A stretch of 64,000 nt of DNA from contig NZ_VXKK01000023.1 of assembly GCF_008693105.1 (NCBI RefSeq), forward strand, positions 33,458 through 97,457, given 5' to 3'. A program made the translations under genes and the position numbers. Under the pieces are notes generated by a model. It worked only from the letters and a program-made list of their open reading frames with translations, ran no database searches and was not told the DNA's origin. This document shows positions 1 to 9,453 of the stretch, piece by piece; position 1 is the first letter of the stretch; every line of letters begins with the position of its first letter. This DNA is from Corynebacterium flavescens (lineage in GTDB: Bacteria > Actinomycetota > Actinomycetes > Mycobacteriales > Mycobacteriaceae).

Positions 1-84
1 GCCATTGCGTACTCCTTTGAGGATCTCGCCGCAGCCTTCTGCGAGGGAGTTAGTCAGGCGGGAATCAGAAATCTCAACGCTCAT
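1..84 (-). CDS. cysQ: 3'(2'),5'-bisphosphate nucleotidase CysQ, N-terminal fragment (partial)
   Basis: Only the first 28 codons are inside the window; the gene runs off the left edge on the minus strand. The fragment starts MSVEISDSRLTNSL and continues LAEGCGEILKGVRNG. The helix with LAEG.GEIL resembles the first helix of inositol-monophosphatase-fold proteins, and corynebacterial CysQ begins this way as far as I recall. CysQ removes phosphate from PAP/PAPS in sulfur assimilation. The start lies 34 bp from the divergent lhr start, so both transcripts must be nearly leaderless. The metal-binding motifs are outside the window, so the name is an inference. Confidence 0.5.
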   Translation of the reverse strand, partial: MSVEISDSRLTNSLAEGCGEILKGVRNG

Positions 85-118
85 GCTGACCAGACTACCC
101 CGCGGGTTAAAGTAGGGC

Positions 119-3100
119 ATGCCGGAAAATATCCTTTCACGTTTCCATCCCCAGGTAGCGGGATGGTTCCAGGAGGTTTTCGCCGCCCCAACTTCAGTCC
201 AGGCTGCGGCTTGGGAGGCCATTTCCCGCAACGAGCATGCCTTAGTTGTGGCGCCGACCGGCTCCGGTAAGACGCTGGCGGCCTTTCTCTGGGCCTTGGA
301 TAGCCTCGTTGAAAGAGAGGGCCAGACTGCGCTTCCAGTGGGAAAGGCGCAGGGTACCCACGATGGGGTGCGCATCTTGTATATTTCACCGCTTAAAGCC
401 CTCGGCGTCGATGTGGAGAATAACCTGCGGGCGCCACTGGCGGGAATTTCCCGTGTGGCTGAGCGCATGGGACTGCCCATCCCGGATATCTCGGTGGCGG
501 TGCGCTCGGGAGATACCCCAGCCGCGGAGCGTGCACGCCAGGTACGCAAGCCCCCAGACGTGTTAATTACCACTCCAGAATCTGCCTATCTCATGCTCAC
601 GTCTAAAGCCGCGGGCATTTTATCTACGGTGGACACGGTCATCGTGGATGAGATTCACGCACTGGCGGGCACGAAGCGCGGCGTGCACCTGGCGCTAACC
701 CTCGAGCGGCTGGCGGCGGTGGCAGGCTCCTTCCAACGCATTGGGCTTTCAGCCACGGTGCGTCCCCTGAGTGCGGTTGCAAACTTTCTCGGAGGTGGTC
801 GCCCCGTAGAGATAGTCGCACCCCCTGCGCAGAAGCGCTGGAGTCTGCAGATCCACGTGCCGGTGGAGGACATGTCAGATCTTCCCACCCCGGAGCATGG
901 CTCAACCATCGGTGAGCTCACTGTTGATGATCGCATTGGGATCACCCGCGAGAATCTCCCGCCGGTGGCTGAGGATTCAGCGCTGCCGAGTGCGAAGTCG
1001 ATCTGGCCGTTCATCGAGGAGGAACTCTATAGAGAGGTCATGGAGCACCGTTCAACGCTCATCTTTGTCAACGCCCGCCGCACCGCCGAGCGTTTGACCT
1101 CGCGCCTCAACGAGCTCTATGCGCAGGAGTTTGATCCAGATAGTCTTTCCCCTGAGACCAGGCGCGATCCCGCGCAGCTGATGAAGCAGGTGGACGTGGC
1201 GGGCAAGGCTCCCGCAATCATCGCCCGTGCGCATCATGGCTCGGTTTCTAAGGATGAGCGCGCGCAGACAGAGACGATGCTCAAGGAAGGTACCCTGCGC
1301 GCCGTGGTGGCGACCAGCTCCCTTGAACTGGGAATCGACATGGGTGCCGTCGAATTGGTTGTCCAAGTAGAGTCGCCGCCCTCGGTGGCCTCCGGCCTGC
1401 AGCGTGTGGGCCGCGCCGGGCACTCGGTGGGGGCCGTCTCGCACGGTTCTTTTTATCCCAAGCACCGTGCAGATCTCGTCCAATCGGCTCTGACCGTCAC
1501 GCGCATGCAAGAGGGGCTCATCGAGGAAATGCATTCGCCGGCCAACCCTCTTGATGTGCTGGCGCAGCAAACCGTGGCCCAGGTCGCCGCTCATGCGGAT
1601 GGTATTGACGTCGATGAATGGTATGACACCGTGCGGCGAGCCTGGCCCTACCGCGATCTGGCCCGGGAGGTGTTTGACTCGGTCATCGATCTGGTTAGCG
1701 GTGTCTATCCCTCCACCGACTTTGCGGAACTGAAGCCGCGGGTAGTCTATGACCGAGTCACCGGGTTGCTCACCCCACGACCAGGTGCGCAGCGCGTCGC
1801 CGTTACCAGCGGAGGAACCATCCCGGATCGCGGCATGTTCGGGGTGTTTCTAGCCGGTGGCCAAGGCGCGCCGCGCCGAGTGGGAGAACTCGACGAGGAG
1901 ATGGTCTACGAGTCCCGTGCGGGTGACGTATTTACCCTCGGGGCCACAAGCTGGCGAATAGAGGAGATCACCCGCGACCAGGTCATAGTGACCCCGGCCC
2001 CCAGTCACACAGGCCGGCTGCCTTTTTGGAACGGTGACCAGGCCGGCCGCCCCTTCGAACTGGGGCAGGCGCTGGGCGCGTATCGCCGCGACGTGCGCGA
2101 GGACCCGGGTCTTATCCGCGACGTCGACAAGCGCGGGCGTGCGAATATCTTGGCCTACCTCAACGAACAGTACGAGGCCACGGGTCTCGTTCCCGATGAA
2201 AAAACCCTGCTTCTGGAGCGTTTTCACGATGAGCTAGGGGATTGGCGAATAGTGCTGCACTCGCCCTTTGGCCGCGGAGTCAACGCTGCATGGGCTCTCG
2301 CCGTAGGTGCGCGCGTGGCAGAAAGAACGGGCATGGATCCTCAGGCCGTTGCCGGCGACGACGGCATCGTCCTGCGCCTTCCGGAGGGTGAGGAGGAGCC
2401 GGATGCGTCCCTTTTTATCTTCGACGCGGATGAGATAGCAGATCTTGTCTCCGAGCAGGTGGGCGGCTCAGCGCTTTTTGCCTCTCGCTTTCGCGAGTGC
2501 GCGGCCAGGGCTTTGTTGCTGCCACGGCGCAATCCGGGCAAGCGTGCCCCTCTCTGGCAGCAGCGGCAGCGCGCCGAGCAGCTTCTCGACGTCGCCCGCA
2601 AATATCCTTCATTCCCCATCATCTTGGAGACAGTGCGAGAGTGCCTGCAGGACGTTTATGACCTCCCGGCTTTAAGCACCACGATGCGCGAGCTCGGGCA
2701 TCGCCGAATTCGCATCGCGGAGGTGACAACGCAGCAGCCCTCGCCCTTTGCTTCGACGCTGCTCTTTAACTACACAGGCGCCTTTATGTACGAGGGGGAT
2801 TCGCCCCTGGCGGAAAAGCGTGCTGCTGCGCTGGCTCTTGACCCGGCGCTCCTGGCCAAGTTGCTGGGAACCGTCGAGCTGCGCGAGCTTCTAGAACCCG
2901 AGATCATCGAGCAGGTGGATGCGCAACTGCAGCGCACTGCGCCGGGGCGAAGGGCGCGCACCACCGAGGAGGTGGCGGATCTCTTCCGCGTCCTCGGCCC
3001 TATTCCTATTGATGAGCTACCCGCGCACACGGATGTCCCGCTCGCGGCGATCAAGGGCCTTGGCTCGCGCATCATGTTCGTGCGGATCGGCGGGCGCGAG

Positions 3101-4972
3101 CACGTGGCCCAGTCTCACGATGCGCCATTGCTGCGTGACGGACTAGGGGTTCCGGTCCCGCCGGGCGTGGCGGCGCAGCAGGCCACCATCACCGATGCTT
3201 TGGCACAGCTGGTGGCGCGTTGGGCACGCACGCGTGGGCCCTTCATATTGCGCGATCTCGCGGAAGCCTTTGGTCTTTCTGTCTCGGCCGCGCATACCGT
3301 GCTTGGATCCTTGGATAACATCGTGGAGGGGCGCTATCGCCAGGGAATCGAGGAGACGGAGTACTGCGCGAGCGAGGTCTTGCGCATCATTCGCTCGCGT
3401 TCTCTTGCGGCGGCGCGTGCAGCCACCGAGCCCGTCTCGCAGGCTGCTTATGGGCGTTTCCTCCCGGATTGGCAGCAGGTCGCGCCCAGTGGACAGCGCC
3501 CGGCGTTGCGTGGGGCTGATGGGGTATTTGCCGTCGTCGAGCAGCTGGCCGGGGTGCGCCTGCCGGCCTCTGCGTGGGAGTCTTTGGTGTTGCCGGCGCG
3601 GGTGGGGGACTACTCTCCACCGCTGCTTGACGAGCTCACCCTCAACGGGGAAGTGCTTATCGTCGGCGCGGGTAAGGCCGGCAACGCGGATCCTTGGATC
3701 ATGCTCTTGCCGGTGGATTACGCGGCCCAACTCATTCCACACCACGACACACACTCCCTGAGTGTGGTTCAGCAGGCGGTAGTGGCGGTTCTATCCCGGG
3801 GAGGCGGATTTCTTTTCCACGACCTTGCCCGGGAAGTGCCGGCGACGCCCCAGGAGCTGCGGGAAGCAATGTGGGAGCTTGTGGAGATGGGCATAGTTTC
3901 CCCGGATTCCTTTGGCCCAGTGCGTTCCCATCTTGCAGCCTCCGGTCGGCGCGCTGCCACCGCCCATCGTGCCAAGCGGCGCCCCACCCGCTCGCGCCTG
4001 CGCATGGGCAGGACCTCTTTTGCCCAGGCGCAGCAAGCGGGACCGGGAGCCGGTGGCGCTGTGCCTAACGATATGGCGGGGAGGTGGGCACTGTCCATGG
4101 CGGCTTCGACGGAGGCCACCGCCCGCTCGGTGGCGCACGGGGAGGCCTGGCTGGATCGCTATGGCGTTGTCACCCGCGGCAGCGTGGTCGCGGAGGACGT
4201 CATAGGAGGTTTCGCCTTGGCCTACAAGGTACTCTCCGGTTTCGAGGAAAGCGGCAAAGCACTGCGCGGTTACGTTATTGACGGGCTGGGCGCTGCGCAG
4301 TTTTCCACGCCCGCCGTCATCGATCGACTGCGTGGCCTCGCGGATTCCCCCGATGTCATGGGCTGGCCCTCGGGGACGCAGGAGCCGCAGACTTATGTCT
4401 TGGCCGCGGCGGATCCCGCTAATCCCTACGGCGCCGCGCTGCCCTGGCCGCAGCGCGATGATAGTGATGGCCAGACAGGTAAGGGTGGGCCCACGCGTGC
4501 GGCTGGTGCGCTGGTAGTGCTTGTCGACGGCCTACTCATCGCCCACCTTAGCCGTGGCGGCCGCAGCCTGAGCACCTTCTTCGATGCCCTGCCTGGAGGC
4601 ATTAGCCACGAAGAAGCGGTGCGCTTTCTACTGGTGGCAGTAACTGAGCTTATCGCCGCGGGCAGGCTCTCACCCCTAGTCATTGAGAAGGCTAACGGGC
4701 GCCCAGTACACGAAAGCGCCCTGGCTTCGCTCCTGCGGGAAGCGGGTGCCGGCATCACTCCCAAAGGCGTGCGCATCAGCGCCCAAGCGCGTGCCCCGCG
4801 CATTCCGCGCGGTGGGCGAAGGGTCAGCCAGGCGATAGATGACCTCAGCTTTGACGATCCGCAGGACCCCGCGAGCCCTGATGAAGGTAGAGACCCAGGA
4901 AGGACAGAAGGGGGCGGAGGCGGCTTCCGTCCGCGCGGCCCAGCGCCGTTTCGGGGGCAGCGGCGTCGATAG
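119..4972 (+). CDS. lhr: Lhr-family ATP-dependent helicase
   Basis: Large superfamily 2 helicase of 1617 residues. The N-terminal half holds the ATPase core: Walker A APTGSGKT at residues 45-52, DEIH box at 177-180, motif III-like GLSATVRP near 213, and the motif V/VI segment with QRVGRAGHS near 435. The long C-terminal half (from about 850) is the Lhr-specific region of winged-helix and beta-barrel modules. Mycobacterial Lhr is about 1510 residues; this one has extra Arg- and Gly-rich linkers, including the C-terminal tail. Lhr is a 3'-5' translocase that unwinds RNA:DNA hybrids and is linked to the mutagenic DNA damage response. It is divergent from cysQ with only 34 bp between starts, implying leaderless expression. 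Confidence 0.93.
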   Translation: MPENILSRFHPQVAGWFQEVFAAPTSVQAAAWEAISRNEHALVVAPTGSGKTLAAFLWALDSLVEREGQTALPVGKAQGTHDGVRILYISPLKALGVDVENNLRAPLAGISRVAERMGLPIPDISVAVRSGDTPAAERARQVRKPPDVLITTPESAYLMLTSKAAGILSTVDTVIVDEIHALAGTKRGVHLALTLERLAAVAGSFQRIGLSATVRPLSAVANFLGGGRPVEIVAPPAQKRWSLQIHVPVEDMSDLPTPEHGSTIGELTVDDRIGITRENLPPVAEDSALPSAKSIWPFIEEELYREVMEHRSTLIFVNARRTAERLTSRLNELYAQEFDPDSLSPETRRDPAQLMKQVDVAGKAPAIIARAHHGSVSKDERAQTETMLKEGTLRAVVATSSLELGIDMGAVELVVQVESPPSVASGLQRVGRAGHSVGAVSHGSFYPKHRADLVQSALTVTRMQEGLIEEMHSPANPLDVLAQQTVAQVAAHADGIDVDEWYDTVRRAWPYRDLAREVFDSVIDLVSGVYPSTDFAELKPRVVYDRVTGLLTPRPGAQRVAVTSGGTIPDRGMFGVFLAGGQGAPRRVGELDEEMVYESRAGDVFTLGATSWRIEEITRDQVIVTPAPSHTGRLPFWNGDQAGRPFELGQALGAYRRDVREDPGLIRDVDKRGRANILAYLNEQYEATGLVPDEKTLLLERFHDELGDWRIVLHSPFGRGVNAAWALAVGARVAERTGMDPQAVAGDDGIVLRLPEGEEEPDASLFIFDADEIADLVSEQVGGSALFASRFRECAARALLLPRRNPGKRAPLWQQRQRAEQLLDVARKYPSFPIILETVRECLQDVYDLPALSTTMRELGHRRIRIAEVTTQQPSPFASTLLFNYTGAFMYEGDSPLAEKRAAALALDPALLAKLLGTVELRELLEPEIIEQVDAQLQRTAPGRRARTTEEVADLFRVLGPIPIDELPAHTDVPLAAIKGLGSRIMFVRIGGREHVAQSHDAPLLRDGLGVPVPPGVAAQQATITDALAQLVARWARTRGPFILRDLAEAFGLSVSAAHTVLGSLDNIVEGRYRQGIEETEYCASEVLRIIRSRSLAAARAATEPVSQAAYGRFLPDWQQVAPSGQRPALRGADGVFAVVEQLAGVRLPASAWESLVLPARVGDYSPPLLDELTLNGEVLIVGAGKAGNADPWIMLLPVDYAAQLIPHHDTHSLSVVQQAVVAVLSRGGGFLFHDLAREVPATPQELREAMWELVEMGIVSPDSFGPVRSHLAASGRRAATAHRAKRRPTRSRLRMGRTSFAQAQQAGPGAGGAVPNDMAGRWALSMAASTEATARSVAHGEAWLDRYGVVTRGSVVAEDVIGGFALAYKVLSGFEESGKALRGYVIDGLGAAQFSTPAVIDRLRGLADSPDVMGWPSGTQEPQTYVLAAADPANPYGAALPWPQRDDSDGQTGKGGPTRAAGALVVLVDGLLIAHLSRGGRSLSTFFDALPGGISHEEAVRFLLVAVTELIAAGRLSPLVIEKANGRPVHESALASLLREAGAGITPKGVRISAQARAPRIPRGGRRVSQAIDDLSFDDPQDPASPDEGRDPGRTEGGGGGFRPRGPAPFRGQRRR

Positions 4973-5011
4973 CGTTTCACGCTATGGGAGGAAACCTGCG
5001 GCCGATGTGGC

Positions 5012-5061
5012 GCCCGCCTCTCTCGGAGGTGATAGGCGGGGGATTTGGGTTCCCCCGCCCT
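5012..5061 (+). promoter_or_regulatory. Leader with two mutually exclusive hairpins upstream of the MHS permease
   Basis: Three segments compete: CCCGCCT at 5013-5019 can pair with AGGCGGG at 5034-5040, while GGCGGGGGA at 5035-5043 pairs perfectly with TCCCCCGCC at 5051-5059. Only one stem can form at a time. The pair sits 38-87 nt before the permease start and after the lhr stop, so it could be an lhr terminator, an attenuator for the lactate operon, or both. No clear U-run follows the second stem. Confidence 0.4.
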
Positions 5062-5098
5062 TGTAGGAAGCATCTATAACGGGATAGAAATATATCTC

Positions 5099-6466
5099 AT
5101 GTCAGACACTACCGCCCGCCCCAATAAGGCCCCGAATATGCTTGCTCCTAATGCTGATGACACTGGGATGAAAGGCGCGCCGGGTAATCCGGAGCGCCTT
5201 GGAAAAGAGGGCAAGCGTGCTCTCATCGCCGCGATGTCCGGAACCGTAATCGAGTGGTATGACTATGCGCTTTATGGTGCCGCTGCTGGATTGGTCATCG
5301 GACCGCTCTTTTTCCAGGGATCGGCTGTGGGCGGACAGCTGGCAGCCTTCGCTACTTTTGCGGTGGGATTCGTTGCGCGCCCCTTGGGAGGAGTGCTCAT
5401 TGGGCACATAGGTGACTCCTGGGGGCGGCGTCCGGCAATGATGCTTTCGATCATGCTGATGGGAATTGCGACTGTGGGCATCGGGCTCCTTCCGACCCAA
5501 GTACTCATCGGCGTCGCCGCGCCGATCTTGCTGGTTCTCTTTCGCCTGATTCAAGGCATGGGCGCCGGTGCCGAGTTGGCTGGGGCTATGACAATTGTGG
5601 CGGAGTTTGCGCCCCTGCGGATGCGGGCATTCTTCACCGCCCTCGTGCTTTCGACGCCGCCCCTCGGCATGGCGATGGCAACTGGTGCATTCTTGGCTGT
5701 CTCCTCGCTAGGGGAGGAAGCCCTGCTCGGTGGGGCATGGCGCATTCCTTTCCTGGCTTCCGCCGTGCTTTTTGCAGTGGCCATCTTCATCAGACGCCGC
5801 CTCGAGGAGACTCCGGAGTATGTGGCTGCGGTGCAGCGCACCGAGGAGCAGCGGGAGGAAATCCCCTTTGTGGCGTTGTTAAAGAAGAGCTGGCGCGAAG
5901 TAGTCATTGGTTTCGGCGCGGTGACCGGACATAATGCCCTCAACTACGCAATGGCAGTATTCGGTATTTCTCTGATGACCTCGCCCGCAGTGGGAATGGA
6001 GCGGCCGACCGCGCTCGCTGCCGTGACTTTGGGAACCCTCGCCGGAGTGCTCGGCACGCCCTTCGGCGGCCTAGCCGCTGATAAGTTCGGGGCAGGACGA
6101 GTACTAGCTATAGGCAGCCTGTGCGCTGCAGTATTTGCATTCCCGCTTTTTAACGCGCTTTCTTCCGGCAACGCAGTGCTGGCTGGAGTCATGATTGCGG
6201 TTGGTTATGGGTTCATCATCGCCATGACTTCGGGCGCTCAAGGGGCATTTCTCGCCAGCTTATTCGGTGCTCGCGAACGATATTCTGGAATTGCCCTCGC
6301 CCGCGAGCTCAACGGAGCTGTAGTAGCCGGGTTTACCCCGCTGGTATTGGCATGGATCATCCAGGCCTCGGGTGGAAGAGTCATCTTCGGTGCCATTGCC
6401 GTTGCTATTTGCTGCGCTATCTCTGTGGCGTCGGTCCTGGCCGCGCGCACAAGGACGGTTCACTAG
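5099..6466 (+). CDS. MFS transporter, metabolite:H+ symporter (MHS) family, probable lactate permease
   Basis: Polytopic carrier of about 455 residues. The signature GTVIEWYDYALYG begins TM1 and the loop 2-3 motif GHIGDSWGRRPAMM is present, both typical of MHS symporters (ShiA/ProP/KgtP relatives) in the plasma membrane. I chose ATG 5099 (MSDTTARP) over an upstream in-frame start at 5045 because the extra residues lie inside the hairpin leader; ATG 5168 (MKGAPGNP) is also possible. The next gene on the same strand is lldD, 131 bp downstream. C. glutamicum has an MFS permease-lldD operon controlled by LldR, so monocarboxylate (lactate) import is the most likely role. The substrate itself is inferred from context. 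Confidence 0.8.
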   Translation: MSDTTARPNKAPNMLAPNADDTGMKGAPGNPERLGKEGKRALIAAMSGTVIEWYDYALYGAAAGLVIGPLFFQGSAVGGQLAAFATFAVGFVARPLGGVLIGHIGDSWGRRPAMMLSIMLMGIATVGIGLLPTQVLIGVAAPILLVLFRLIQGMGAGAELAGAMTIVAEFAPLRMRAFFTALVLSTPPLGMAMATGAFLAVSSLGEEALLGGAWRIPFLASAVLFAVAIFIRRRLEETPEYVAAVQRTEEQREEIPFVALLKKSWREVVIGFGAVTGHNALNYAMAVFGISLMTSPAVGMERPTALAAVTLGTLAGVLGTPFGGLAADKFGAGRVLAIGSLCAAVFAFPLFNALSSGNAVLAGVMIAVGYGFIIAMTSGAQGAFLASLFGARERYSGIALARELNGAVVAGFTPLVLAWIIQASGGRVIFGAIAVAICCAISVASVLAARTRTVH

Positions 6467-6597
6467 AGCTGGCATCGGAGCAAGAATCTGGGTTCTCCAG
6501 CGCAGAATGGATAGCACGGTGGATTTAGCGCGCCGAGGAGAGTAATCCTGAAACTGAAACAAGATAACTAAGACAGATTTTTTGGAGGAATGAAGAA

Positions 6598-7842
6598 ATG
6601 CGTATGAAGAGGCAGCTGCCGGATATTTCGGAGCTGAAGAATGTCATGAAGTTTGGCAAACCCACGCTGGATCGCCGCGCAGCCCGTCTTGATAAGGCGG
6701 CTGATGTGTGGGATCTGCGAAAGATCTCCAGGCGGCGCATTCCTAAGGCTGCCTTCGACTATGTTGATGGCGCTGCGCGTGATGAGGTGACCTACCGGGA
6801 GTCCCGTGATTTCTTCCGCGAGATTCGTTTGCTTCCGAACGTCCTCACTGGGGCAGATGATGTCAAGTTGTCTACTACCATCGCGGGCGCTGACTCTTCC
6901 TTGCCCTTCGGCATTGCCCCCACAGGCTTTACTCGTTTCATGCACTCAGAGGGAGAGGACGCGGGCTCAGCCGCAGCCACAGCCGCGGGTATCCCCTTCA
7001 CGCTCTCAACCATGGGTACCCGTTCCGTGGAAGAAGTGGCGCGTACATCGGGCACTGGGCGGCGCTGGTTCCAGCTCTACCTGTGGAAGAATCACGCGGC
7101 CTGCGAAGACCTCATTGATCGCGCCGCCGCCACTGGCTATGACACCTTGGTTGTCACCGTAGATACGCCGGTGGCAGGGCAGCGCCTGCGTGATACTCGC
7201 AACGGCATGCGCATCCCGCCGCGGCTAACGCTGGGAACTGTCGTGGATGCCGCGTGGCGGCCAGAGTGGTGGTTTAATTTCCTCAGCACTGATCCGGTCA
7301 CCTTCGCTTCCCTTACAAGCACGACAAGCACCTTGGGCGAGCTGGTTAACACCATGTTTGACCCTGCGCTGAGCTTCGAGGACTTGGCGTGGATTCGGCA
7401 GCAATGGAAGGGCAAGCTCTTTGTGAAGGGCATTCTTAACCCCGCCGATGCACGCAAGGTCATAGATCTCGGTGCAGATGGCGTAGTCGTCTCCAGCCAT
7501 GGTGGACGCCAGCTCGATCGCGTGGTCAACACCCTGCAAGCGCTTGAAGCAGTGAAAGCCGAGGTAGGCGATGAGGCAGAGATCATCTATGACTCGGGCA
7601 TAATGTCGGGCACCGACATAGCCATAGCGCTAGCCCTAGGAGCAGACTTTGTGCTCATCGGCCGCGCTTATCTCTATGGCCTTATGGCGGGTGGACGCGA
7701 GGGCGTCGACCGAGTCATCGAGCTCTTGTCCGCGGAGCTAAAGAACACGGCGCAACTGTTGGGGGTCACAGACATAGCGGAACTCAATCGCAGTCACGTC
7801 ATCACACCGTGGCAGGCGCAGCGCGAGCATGAGCTCTCCTAG
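6598..7842 (+). CDS. lldD: L-lactate dehydrogenase (quinone), FMN-dependent LldD
   Basis: 414-residue FMN-dependent alpha-hydroxy-acid dehydrogenase. It has the expected TIM-barrel landmarks: PFGIAPTGFTRFMH near the FMN site, QLYLWKN, the substrate-binding VDTPVAGQRLRDTRNG, an active-site VVSSHGGRQLDR with catalytic His, and the FMN phosphate loop SGIMSGTDIAIALALGAD. The enzyme oxidises L-lactate to pyruvate and passes electrons to menaquinone at the membrane. Start ATG 6598 has GGAGG 9 nt upstream; ATG 6604 is an alternative. It follows an MHS permease and is directly abutted by nei, whose ATG comes immediately after this stop, so the three may be co-transcribed. Confidence 0.92.
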   Translation: MRMKRQLPDISELKNVMKFGKPTLDRRAARLDKAADVWDLRKISRRRIPKAAFDYVDGAARDEVTYRESRDFFREIRLLPNVLTGADDVKLSTTIAGADSSLPFGIAPTGFTRFMHSEGEDAGSAAATAAGIPFTLSTMGTRSVEEVARTSGTGRRWFQLYLWKNHAACEDLIDRAAATGYDTLVVTVDTPVAGQRLRDTRNGMRIPPRLTLGTVVDAAWRPEWWFNFLSTDPVTFASLTSTTSTLGELVNTMFDPALSFEDLAWIRQQWKGKLFVKGILNPADARKVIDLGADGVVVSSHGGRQLDRVVNTLQALEAVKAEVGDEAEIIYDSGIMSGTDIAIALALGADFVLIGRAYLYGLMAGGREGVDRVIELLSAELKNTAQLLGVTDIAELNRSHVITPWQAQREHELS

Positions 7843-8685
7843 ATGCCAGAAGGAGATTCGGTACTACAGCTGGCCAATAGGCTTCACTTCATGGAGGGCC
7901 GGGAGGTCACTGGGTGCTCCTTTCGCGTACCGCGCTATGCCACGGTGCATTTAGAAGGCACGAGCTGCCAGCGGGTGTGGCCCTATGGCAAGCACCTCTT
8001 CATGCAGTTCGATGACCGTATAGTGCACACACATCTGAAGATGGAGGGCACGTGGGCTATCCACTACGTGGGGGACAGGTGGCGTCGTCCAGCACACAGC
8101 GCGAGGGTGGTACTGGCTCTGGCCAATCGCCCACGTGATATTGAGCTGGTGGGCCACTGGTTAGGCCTAGTAGAGGTTTTTGGACTCGATGATTACTACG
8201 AATCCATCGCCGACTTGGGCCCCGATATCCTCTTGCCGCGGTGGGATAGGGAAGAGGCCGTGCGCAGGATTTCTATGCGGCCGGGCCGATCCATCGGGGC
8301 AGCATTGCTCGACCAAGGCAACGTGGCCGGCATTGGTAACGAGTACCGCGCCGAAGCCTGTTTCATTGCGGGGGTGCATCCGGCAGCCCGAGTGGGGGAC
8401 ATTGACTACGAGCATGTCCTCGACGTCGCGCGCCGCATCATGTGGGCCAATAAAGATTCCCCTATCCGCGTGACCACTGGCGTGCGGCGGGCAGGGGAAA
8501 CAACCTACGTATTCGGGCGGAATAACGCGCCCTGTCGGCGTTGCGGCACGCTGATCCAGAAGGGGTTTCTGGGCGGAGTAGACGCCGGCGGCGATGAGGG
8601 CGAGCTCGAGCGGGTTATTTGGTGGTGTCCGGTGTGCCAACCGGCTCCGGTGGGGTCGAACCGGGGTCAGCCTGGCTGGCGTTAA
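7843..8685 (+). CDS. nei: Fpg/Nei-family DNA glycosylase (endonuclease VIII-like)
   Basis: 280 residues starting MPEGDSV, so the catalytic Pro (after Met removal) and Glu of the Fpg/Nei family are in place. The conserved Lys lies in PYGKHLF, a helix-two-turn-helix in GRSIGAALLDQGNVAGIGNEYRAE, and a C-terminal zinc finger has two CxxC pairs (CRRC and CPVC). The D-S-V after the Pro-Glu-Gly and the long finger fit mycobacterial Nei more than Fpg/MutM. It excises oxidised pyrimidines in base excision repair. The start follows the lldD stop with no gap, suggesting translational coupling. Its last 71 bp overlap the convergent DedA gene. Confidence 0.87.
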   Translation: MPEGDSVLQLANRLHFMEGREVTGCSFRVPRYATVHLEGTSCQRVWPYGKHLFMQFDDRIVHTHLKMEGTWAIHYVGDRWRRPAHSARVVLALANRPRDIELVGHWLGLVEVFGLDDYYESIADLGPDILLPRWDREEAVRRISMRPGRSIGAALLDQGNVAGIGNEYRAEACFIAGVHPAARVGDIDYEHVLDVARRIMWANKDSPIRVTTGVRRAGETTYVFGRNNAPCRRCGTLIQKGFLGGVDAGGDEGELERVIWWCPVCQPAPVGSNRGQPGWR

Positions 8686-9310
8686 CGGGCGAATCCCGGT
8701 TCTTCCGGCGCCTTTGACGCAGGAAAAGATAAATGCCCACGCCCACCACGATGAGTACGAGGAGGACATAGATCACCGAGGAAAAGCGGTCGATGAAATC
8801 GGAAACGATGTGGTAGTTCTCGCCGAGCTGAAAACCCAAAAGAATTAGCACGGTATTCCAAATCAGCGACCCCGCAGTGGTCCATAGACCGAATTTGAGC
8901 ATTGGCATGCGGTCTACGCCGGCGGGGATTGAGATGAGCGAACGCACTCCGGGAATGAAGCGCCCGAAGAACACAGACGCGGAGCCATGACGATCGAAGA
9001 ATCCGAGCGCCTTGTCAACGTCCTCCGGCGTGGTCAGCCACATCCAGTTGGCGATGCGGCGCAGGCGAGAGATGCCCACTGCCGCGCCGATCCAATAAAG
9101 CACGAAGGCTCCAAGGACAGAGCCAATGGTGGACCAGGTTATGGCGGCCAAGAGGTTGATCTCCCCGCGCGAGGCCGTAAAACCGGCGAGGGGGAGAATG
9201 ACTTCCGAGGGGACCGGCGGGAAGATATTCTCAAGGAAGATGGCGATACCTACCCCGGGGGCGCCCAAGGTGTTCATCAGGCTGACTATCCAGTCGATGA
9301 CAGTGTGCAA
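8615..9310 (-). CDS. DedA family integral membrane protein
   Basis: 231 residues with a DedA/SNARE-associated domain. The family motif FLENIFPPVPSEVILPLAG is at residues 25-43 and the second half carries FFGRFIPGVRSLISIPAG, which contains the membrane-embedded Arg of the (F/Y)xRxxPxxR type. Four to five hydrophobic segments are visible, followed by a basic RQRRRKNR stretch and a Pro-rich polar tail. DedA proteins support membrane homeostasis and are proposed lipid scramblases or undecaprenyl-phosphate flippases. The polar tail is encoded inside the 3' end of convergent nei, so it may be a recent extension; the core does not need it. Confidence 0.9.
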   Translation of the reverse strand: MHTVIDWIVSLMNTLGAPGVGIAIFLENIFPPVPSEVILPLAGFTASRGEINLLAAITWSTIGSVLGAFVLYWIGAAVGISRLRRIANWMWLTTPEDVDKALGFFDRHGSASVFFGRFIPGVRSLISIPAGVDRMPMLKFGLWTTAGSLIWNTVLILLGFQLGENYHIVSDFIDRFSSVIYVLLVLIVVGVGIYLFLRQRRRKNRDSPVNASQADPGSTPPEPVGTPDTTK

Positions 9311-9453
9311 GTCATATCTTTCTGTTGTGAGGAAGCGGGGTGGTGAAACCAGCCACCGAGCTTAGCAAAAGCCCGGGGTAGCGAAGATGTGACAAGTGTG
9401 AGACCTTAAAGAATGCGCGCTCGGAAGGCCGCGACTCGACTAGGGTAGCGGTT

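Noticed and set aside
5045..5098. Upstream start for the MHS permease
   Set aside because: Codons lie in the hairpin leader, the residues are not family-like, and ATG 5099 gives a normal length.
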